Origin: an uncultured Alphaproteobacteria bacterium
Lineage (GTDB): Bacteria > Pseudomonadota > Alphaproteobacteria > Paracaedibacterales > CAIULA01
Length of the DNA: 10,002 nt
Direction of reading: 5' to 3'
Assembly (NCBI GenBank): GCA_903905285.1
Contig: CAIVFQ010000162.1
Location: 1 to 10,002, forward strand
Both the position numbers and the translations under genes were made by a program. A model generated the notes under the pieces. It was not told the DNA's origin. It worked only from the letters and a program-made list of their open reading frames with translations, and ran no database searches. Numbering within the stretch: the stretch's first letter is position 1; the number at the start of each line of letters is the position of its first letter. Below, piece by piece: positions 6,702 through 10,002 of this stretch.

Positions 6702-6769
6702 TTGTCACCCCCGCGAAGGCGGGGGTCCAGTAACACTATTCTAGATTCCCGCCTTCGCGGGAATGACAA
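6702..6769. repeat. Double-hairpin palindromic repeat (REP/MITE-like) between dnaK and dnaJ
   Basis: The element has two hairpins: ACCCCCGC-GAAG-GCGGGGGT (6707-6726) and ATTCCCGC-CTTC-GCGGGAAT (6745-6764), each an 8-bp perfect stem with a 4-base loop. The two halves, 6702-6730 and 6741-6769, are inverted copies with 5 differences in 29, and the outer ends TTGTCA/TGACAA pair. Four of the differences are compensatory within the hairpins (CC/GG in one, TT/AA in the other). Similar GTCATTCCCGCGAA-type palindromes are dispersed in many proteobacterial genomes. Here it lies in an operon gap, where the RNA would form one long or two short stems that may affect the dnaK/dnaJ message ratio. Confidence 0.85.
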
Positions 6770-6819
6770 AGAATCGCAGGAATTATAACAAAGGGCTCAG
6801 GGAATGACAGTTAAGACAA

Positions 6820-8721
6820 TTAACCATGCTTACGGTCTGTGCCATCCACGTCTTCAAACTCGGCATCAACAATTCCATCAGCGTCGTTTGACTCGGGTGC
6901 CTGGCTATTCTCTTGTGAAGAAGCTTTGTAAATAGCCTCACCCAGCTTCATAGATACCTGGGTTAGAACTTCTAACTTTGCTTTCATTTCATCGGCATTT
7001 TCACTAGAGATTGCTTGCTTTAAGTCATCAATAGCAGCCTGAATGCTTGCTTTGTCAGTCTCTGATACTTTATCACCATGTTCTTTTAAGCTTTTCTCTG
7101 TGCTGTGAGCCATTGCTTCAGCCTGATTTTTTAACTCAATCATTTCCCGGCGAGCTTTATCCTCAGCAGCATTTAATTCTGCGTCTTTAATCATCTGCTG
7201 AATGTCATCGTCTGACAATCCACCCGATGCCTGAATGCGGATTTGCTGTTCTTTGCCTGTTGCCTTATCTTTTGCAGAAACTTGAACAATACCGTTCGCA
7301 TCAATATCAAAGGTAACCTCAATCTGTGGCATTCCTCTAGGTGCTGAAGCAATGCCCATAAGGTCAAACTGGCCCAACACTTTATTCTGCGCCGCAATTT
7401 CGCGTTCACCCTGGAAGACACGAATAGTCACAGCCGTTTGGCCATCTTCAGCGGTTGAAAACACCTGGCTTTTACGGGTGGGTATGGTTGTATTGCGATC
7501 AATCAATCGTGTAAAGATTCCGCCTAACGTTTCAATGCCCAATGACAATGGCGTAACATCCAGCAAAAGAACGTCTTTCACATCGCCTTTCAAAACGCCA
7601 CCTTGAATCGCCGCCCCAATCGCGACCACTTCATCAGGGTTAACCCCACGATGCGGTTCCCGTTGGAAGAATGATTTGACGGTTTCAATAATTTTGGGGA
7701 TGCGGGTCATACCACCCACCAAAATCACCTCGTTAATGTCTTTAGCAGTCAACCCAGCATCTTTTAAGGCTGCACGGCAAGGTTCAACAGTGCGTTGAAT
7801 TAAGTCATCAACCAAAGATTCAAACTTAGCCCGAGTTAATTGCAAATTCAAATGCTTGGGGCCCGCTGCGTCAGCCGTAATGAATGGCAAATTGATGTCT
7901 GTCTGCATCGCTGATGACAATTCAATTTTTGCCTTTTCAGCGGCTCCTTTTAATCGTTGCAAGGCCAGCTTATCTTTTCGCAGGTCAATGCCTTGTTCTT
8001 TTTGAAATTCGTCAGCGATATAATCCATGATGCGAGCATCAAAGTCTTCACCGCCCAAGAACGTATCGCCGTTCGTTGATTTGACTTCAAAAACACCATC
8101 GCCAATTTCTAAAACGGAAACATCGAACGTACCACCCCCCAAGTCGTATACAGCAATCGTTCCGTGGGCTTTCTTTTCAAGGCCATAGGCTAAAGCAGCC
8201 GCTGTCGGTTCGTTGATAATACGTAAAACTTCCAGGCCAGCAATTTTGCCGGCATCCTTGGTTGCTTGACGTTGTGCGTCATTAAAATGGGCTGGAACGG
8301 TAATCACTGCCTGAGTAACAGTTTCACCCAAATAAGCCTCGGCGGTTTCTTTCATCTTTTGTAAAATGAAGGCACTAATTTGGCTAGGGCTATATTTCTG
8401 ATCACGCGACTGAACCCAGGCATCCCCATTTTCAGCTTCACAAATTTTGTAAGGCACAAGGCTAATATCTTTTTGTGTCATCGGATCTTTGAAAGACCGC
8501 CCGATGAGCCTTTTGATAGCAAACAAGGTATTTTCAGGGTTTGTAACAGCCTGACGTTTCGCCGACTGACCAACCAAGCGTTCACCACTTTGACTGAAAG
8601 CAACCATAGAAGGAGTCGTACGCGCCCCTTCGCTGTTTTCAATAACGCGGGCCGTTGAACCTTCCATCACCGAAACGCAAGAATTGGTGGTGCCTAAATC
8701 AATTCCAATGACTTTAGCCAT
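6820..8721 (-). CDS. dnaK: Chaperone protein DnaK (Hsp70)
   Basis: A complete 633-residue cytoplasmic Hsp70, the ATP-driven folding chaperone that works with DnaJ and GrpE. Hsp70 signatures are all present: IDLGTTNS (7-14), [12 protein letters not shown] (191-202, with the autophosphorylation-type Thr198) and [12 protein letters not shown] (333-344). Lys70 of the ATPase site is present. The interdomain linker VLLLDVTP (384-391) separates the nucleotide domain from the beta-sandwich and the helical lid (about 500-600). A disordered acidic tail holds VDAEFEDV, close to the family's usual DAEFEEV ending, then GTDRKHG. I chose the ATG at 8721 because it gives the universal [10 protein letters not shown] opening and has TAGGAG 8 nt upstream; an in-frame start at 8760 lies inside the operator-like repeat. 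It heads the dnaKJ operon; grpE is not in the window. Confidence 0.98.
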   Translation of the reverse strand: MAKVIGIDLGTTNSCVSVMEGSTARVIENSEGARTTPSMVAFSQSGERLVGQSAKRQAVTNPENTLFAIKRLIGRSFKDPMTQKDISLVPYKICEAENGDAWVQSRDQKYSPSQISAFILQKMKETAEAYLGETVTQAVITVPAHFNDAQRQATKDAGKIAGLEVLRIINEPTAAALAYGLEKKAHGTIAVYDLGGGTFDVSVLEIGDGVFEVKSTNGDTFLGGEDFDARIMDYIADEFQKEQGIDLRKDKLALQRLKGAAEKAKIELSSAMQTDINLPFITADAAGPKHLNLQLTRAKFESLVDDLIQRTVEPCRAALKDAGLTAKDINEVILVGGMTRIPKIIETVKSFFQREPHRGVNPDEVVAIGAAIQGGVLKGDVKDVLLLDVTPLSLGIETLGGIFTRLIDRNTTIPTRKSQVFSTAEDGQTAVTIRVFQGEREIAAQNKVLGQFDLMGIASAPRGMPQIEVTFDIDANGIVQVSAKDKATGKEQQIRIQASGGLSDDDIQQMIKDAELNAAEDKARREMIELKNQAEAMAHSTEKSLKEHGDKVSETDKASIQAAIDDLKQAISSENADEMKAKLEVLTQVSMKLGEAIYKASSQENSQAPESNDADGIVDAEFEDVDGTDRKHG

Positions 8722-8729
8722 AGTGTAAT

Positions 8730-8735
8730 CTCCTA
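8730..8735 (-). promoter_or_regulatory. Shine-Dalgarno of dnaK
   Basis: TAGGAG on the minus strand, 8 nt before the ATG at 8721. It fixes this ATG as the start in preference to the upstream in-frame codons. Confidence 0.8.
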
Positions 8736-8750
8736 AATTTTCTCTCTGCA

Positions 8751-8777
8751 TTAGCAGCATCGTCGTGAGTCTGCTAA
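8751..8777. promoter_or_regulatory. Degenerate CIRCE-like inverted repeat in the dnaK leader
   Basis: TTAGCAG and CTGCTAA form a perfect 7-bp inverted repeat with a 13-bp centre, 27 bp in all. The HrcA operator CIRCE is TTAGCACTC-N9-GAGTGCTAA, also 27 bp, so the outer TTAGCA...TGCTAA arms match exactly and at the right distance, while the inner three bases of each arm diverge. It starts just 3' of the -10 on the minus strand and covers the expected transcription start, as a repressor site would. hrcA is not in this window, so the assignment is an inference. Confidence 0.45.
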
Positions 8778-8778
8778 C

Positions 8779-8807
8779 AATATAAAAAATTAGGCTTTGG
8801 AAATCAA
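8779..8807 (-). promoter_or_regulatory. Sigma70-like promoter of dnaKJ
   Basis: On the minus strand TTGATT (8807-8802) and TATATT (8784-8779) are separated by exactly 17 bp. The -35 is preceded by C, giving CTTG, which is also the first part of alphaproteobacterial heat-shock (RpoH) -35 boxes, but no matching RpoH -10 is found. Leader length to the ATG is about 50 nt. Confidence 0.6.
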
Positions 8808-8819
8808 GAATATTAGACT

Positions 8820-8856
8820 AAAAATTTTCCCCGCCTAAGGGTATAAGCGGGGAAGA
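8820..8856 (-). terminator. Intrinsic terminator after the 8920-9357 gene
   Basis: On the minus strand the arms TCTTCCCCGC (8856-8847) and GCGGGGAAAA (8834-8825) pair with one wobble around a 12-base loop, and TTTTT (8824-8820) follows. It lies about 64 nt after the stop of the upstream gene and just before the dnaK promoter, so it isolates the chaperone operon. Confidence 0.65.
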
Positions 8857-8919
8857 TCATTACTGACTGCCTAAAGTGGCAACCAGTTAAATATCAAAAA
8901 AAAGAAGAATGTTTTTTAA

Positions 8920-9357
8920 TTAAAGCTTTTCTCCAACTTTTTTCAAGAGCTCAGCTGCCTTAGATTCACTTTCTCCGGCCACCTGCAGCACATTTGAAAG
9001 ACCATCAGTAGTTGCCTTAGCCCCCTCCTTCAGATTAAGATCCTTCATGCCATCCTCAAGAGAAGTGGCATTAAAATTAATTTTCAAAGCATCTTCTGTT
9101 GCATTGATAGTATCATCGACAGCACCTATTATCTTCGCAATGTCATGAAGTTTTGAGTCCCCAGTGGCCTTTGCAGCTATGTCTAGGGCTGTTCCTGCCA
9201 TTGGCTCCAATACTTTACGCGCCTTACGAAAGTTCTTCATGAAACCCCAACATGAACATCCCGTATCCTCCTTCTCCACATTGGCGCCAGCGTATGTATC
9301 TTGCGCAAATACACCTAAAGACAAACTTAAAATCATTATTTTTGTTAAAGACTTCAT
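8920..9357 (-). CDS. Small secreted helical protein of unknown function
   Basis: A 145-residue protein of no family I recognise. It has a clear Sec signal peptide: Lys2 and Lys6, a hydrophobic core IMILSLSLGVFA (7-18), and cleavage after about T-Y-A (23) or AGA (25). The mature part starts acidic, has a CSCWGF motif (Cys34 and Cys36) and a basic stretch (41-48), then mostly Ala-, Lys-, Asp- and Glu-rich predicted amphipathic helix with no membrane segment. A periplasmic or exported location is likely. The start is ATG at 9357, with GGAG (9367-9364) 6 nt upstream; a GTG at 9369 would overlap that ribosome site and is less likely. The gene sits downstream of another small secreted protein gene and is followed by a terminator. 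A perfect inverted repeat lies just before its ribosome site. Confidence 0.7.
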   Translation of the reverse strand: MKSLTKIMILSLSLGVFAQDTYAGANVEKEDTGCSCWGFMKNFRKARKVLEPMAGTALDIAAKATGDSKLHDIAKIIGAVDDTINATEDALKINFNATSLEDGMKDLNLKEGAKATTDGLSNVLQVAGESESKAAELLKKVGEKL

Positions 9358-9363
9358 TTTATT

Positions 9364-9367
9364 CTCC
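9364..9367 (-). promoter_or_regulatory. Shine-Dalgarno of the 8920-9357 gene
   Basis: GGAG on the minus strand, 6 nt before the ATG at 9357. It overlaps the alternative GTG at 9369, which argues against that codon as the start. Confidence 0.65.
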
Positions 9368-9370
9368 ACA

Positions 9371-9400
9371 ATTATATTCTGACACCGAACAGAATATAAT
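9371..9400. repeat. Perfect 11-bp inverted repeat before the ribosome site of the 8920-9357 gene
   Basis: ATTATATTCTG (9371-9381) and CAGAATATAAT (9390-9400) are exact inverse complements around the 8-base loop ACACCGAA. On the minus strand the stem ends 3 nt before GTGGAG, the ribosome site. It lacks a T-run on the gene's strand, so it is not a terminator for the upstream gene. It is T-rich after the stem only on the plus strand, where no gene precedes it. It may be an operator or a leader hairpin. Confidence 0.75.
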
Positions 9401-9433
9401 TTTTTATTATTAACAAATAGTTAACTTTTCGAA

Positions 9434-9838
9434 TTATCTACCTATTAATACTGCTACGGCTCCACATAAAGAAGAAACAAAAGGGTCAAAAATGACCCAA
9501 ACGCTAAGAGCAACAAGTAATGATATGTCCTTTAAATGATCAATTCTCTGCTTTGAAAAACCAAGGTAACTTATGAAGGAAGGGTAATTGGAGTCAGAGC
9601 TATCAACGACTGTGGCTGGCGTTTTTTCTTGCCTAGACATTTTGCCCGCAAGCTCTGCTTGAACATCTGATAGCCTGTCTGTTTCCTGTTCAAGCCTTTT
9701 GACCTCTTCCTTCAATTTTCTGATATGATTTCCTTCTTGGCTTAAAAGACGCTCATAAGATTCATCCATTCCTGAAGCCATTTGAGGTGCTAGGTTTAGG
9801 GTTAAAAAAGACAGAACTAAGTATTTAATTATCCTCAT
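9434..9838 (-). CDS. Small exported coiled-coil protein with a C-terminal membrane segment, unknown function
   Basis: A 134-residue protein I cannot assign to a family. Residues 1-23 look like a signal peptide (Arg2, Lys5, hydrophobic YLVLSFLTLNLA, cleavage near A-S-G at 21-23). Residues about 26-72 are rich in Glu, Lys, Arg and Leu in heptad-like order (for example IRKLKEEVKRLEQETDRL, 39-56), a likely coiled coil. A Ser/Pro-rich linker follows, then a hydrophobic segment at 105-132 and a terminal GR, which could anchor it. I chose ATG 9838 because AAGGAG lies 8 nt upstream; the longer reading from a TTG at 9901 would put 21 non-signal residues before the signal. It starts 68 nt from the right IS end and is 76 nt from the next small secreted gene, possibly in one unit. 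Confidence 0.7.
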   Translation of the reverse strand: MRIIKYLVLSFLTLNLAPQMASGMDESYERLLSQEGNHIRKLKEEVKRLEQETDRLSDVQAELAGKMSRQEKTPATVVDSSDSNYPSFISYLGFSKQRIDHLKDISLLVALSVWVIFDPFVSSLCGAVAVLIGR

Positions 9839-9846
9839 TTTCTTCT

Positions 9847-9852
9847 CTCCTT
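9847..9852 (-). promoter_or_regulatory. Shine-Dalgarno of the 9434-9838 gene
   Basis: AAGGAG on the minus strand, 8 nt before the ATG at 9838. It settles the start against the upstream TTG at 9901. A GATAAT at 9868-9863 could be a -10, but no convincing -35 goes with it. Confidence 0.75.
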
Positions 9853-9906
9853 CTTTTTGAGTATTATCGATAAGATGGCTGGATAATAAGAAATAGTTCA
9901 AAAGTC

Positions 9907-10002
9907 GTAACTACCCAGGTTTATTGTGGGCAGAACTGAGGATTTAGGATGGCATGAAAGATATTAAACCCCTGTTTGCGTCTCGTTGAGAGAAAGCCTC
10001 GA
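9907..10002 (-). mobile_element. 3' end of an IS66-like insertion sequence, right copy (inverted repeat arm)
   Basis: This is the exact reverse complement of 42-137 with no mismatch over 96 bp; it runs to the window edge and surely continues. The tip is at 9907, where identity with the left copy stops. Its transposase reads inward on the minus strand, opposite to the left copy, so the two copies face each other with their 3' ends. The nearest gene starts 68 nt beyond the tip. Confidence 0.75.
9921..10001 (-). CDS. Transposase C-terminal 26 residues (IS66-like), cut by window end
   Basis: The minus strand from 10001 to the TAA at 9923-9921 encodes the same 26-residue tail as the left copy, starting RGFLSTRRKQGFNIF. 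The upstream part is beyond the window. The identical stop and tip indicate a recent copy or one kept the same by gene conversion. Confidence 0.55.
   Translation of the reverse strand, partial: RGFLSTRRKQGFNIFHAILNPQFCPQ

Noticed and set aside
8722..8760. A 13-residue N-terminal extension of DnaK from 8760
   Set aside because: It would start inside the CIRCE-like repeat, lacks a ribosome site, and the family starts at [10 protein letters not shown] (8721).
8780..8810. RpoH-type heat-shock promoter for dnaK starting at CTTG
   Set aside because: Only the CTTG part matches; no CCCCAT-like or CYTAT -10 lies at the right distance, whereas the sigma70-like pair has ideal spacing.
9164..9382. Plus-strand frame of 72 codons opposite the 8920-9357 gene
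   Set aside because: No ribosome site; the opposite strand has a signal peptide and a proper Shine-Dalgarno sequence.
1..10002. CRISPR array, tRNA or rRNA genes
   Set aside because: No regularly spaced repeats of CRISPR length and no tRNA- or rRNA-like segments were seen in any intergenic region.

Overview
The window looks like a piece of an alphaproteobacterial genome, probably of a host-associated lineage such as the Holosporales/Caedibacter-like intracellular bacteria. The evidence for the class is an alphaproteobacterial-type DnaK and DnaJ, a LolD lipoprotein-release ATPase and an LPS-type family 9 glycosyltransferase, all Gram-negative functions. The host-associated lifestyle is inferred from insertion sequence (IS) copies, a Fic-domain protein, several short unrecognised secreted proteins and a large secreted protein with a kinase-like motif set. 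The genus cannot be fixed from the sequence alone.

Layout. Positions 1-137 are the 3' end of an IS66-like insertion sequence. A second copy in opposite orientation ends at 9907 and runs off the right edge, so the whole interior is bracketed by two inverted IS ends that are identical over 96 bp. Next to the left IS is a small exported membrane protein (250-681, +), tail to tail with lolD (690-1367, -). A Fic protein with a C-terminal winged helix (1514-2569, +) is divergent from lolD. Its promoter overlaps a tandem 10-bp repeat that may be an operator. Reading leftward, a 644-residue secreted protein of unknown family (3448-5382, -) overlaps the start of a GT9 heptosyltransferase-like gene (2555-3466, -), so the two probably form one transcription unit. 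The GT9 tail overlaps the Fic tail by 15 bp.

The chaperone operon follows: dnaK (6820-8721, -) then dnaJ (5481-6641, -), separated by 178 nt that contain a mobile palindromic repeat. It has a sigma70-like promoter overlapped by a degenerate CIRCE-like inverted repeat, and an intrinsic terminator at the dnaJ stop codon. Upstream are two more short secreted proteins (8920-9357 and 9434-9838, both -), which reach up to the right IS copy.

How it fits together. DnaK and DnaJ form the Hsp70 folding machine. LolD powers lipoprotein release to the outer membrane, and the GT9 protein probably adds a sugar to lipopolysaccharide. The most unusual gene is the 644-residue secreted protein. It carries residues spaced like a PI3/4-kinase/HipA-type catalytic core (Lys209, Glu228, a hinge-like segment near 266-272, Asp421 with Asn426, and Asp442) and is translationally linked to an envelope glycosyltransferase. 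Short exported proteins sit next to both IS ends, so the flanks look like accessory DNA around a housekeeping core.
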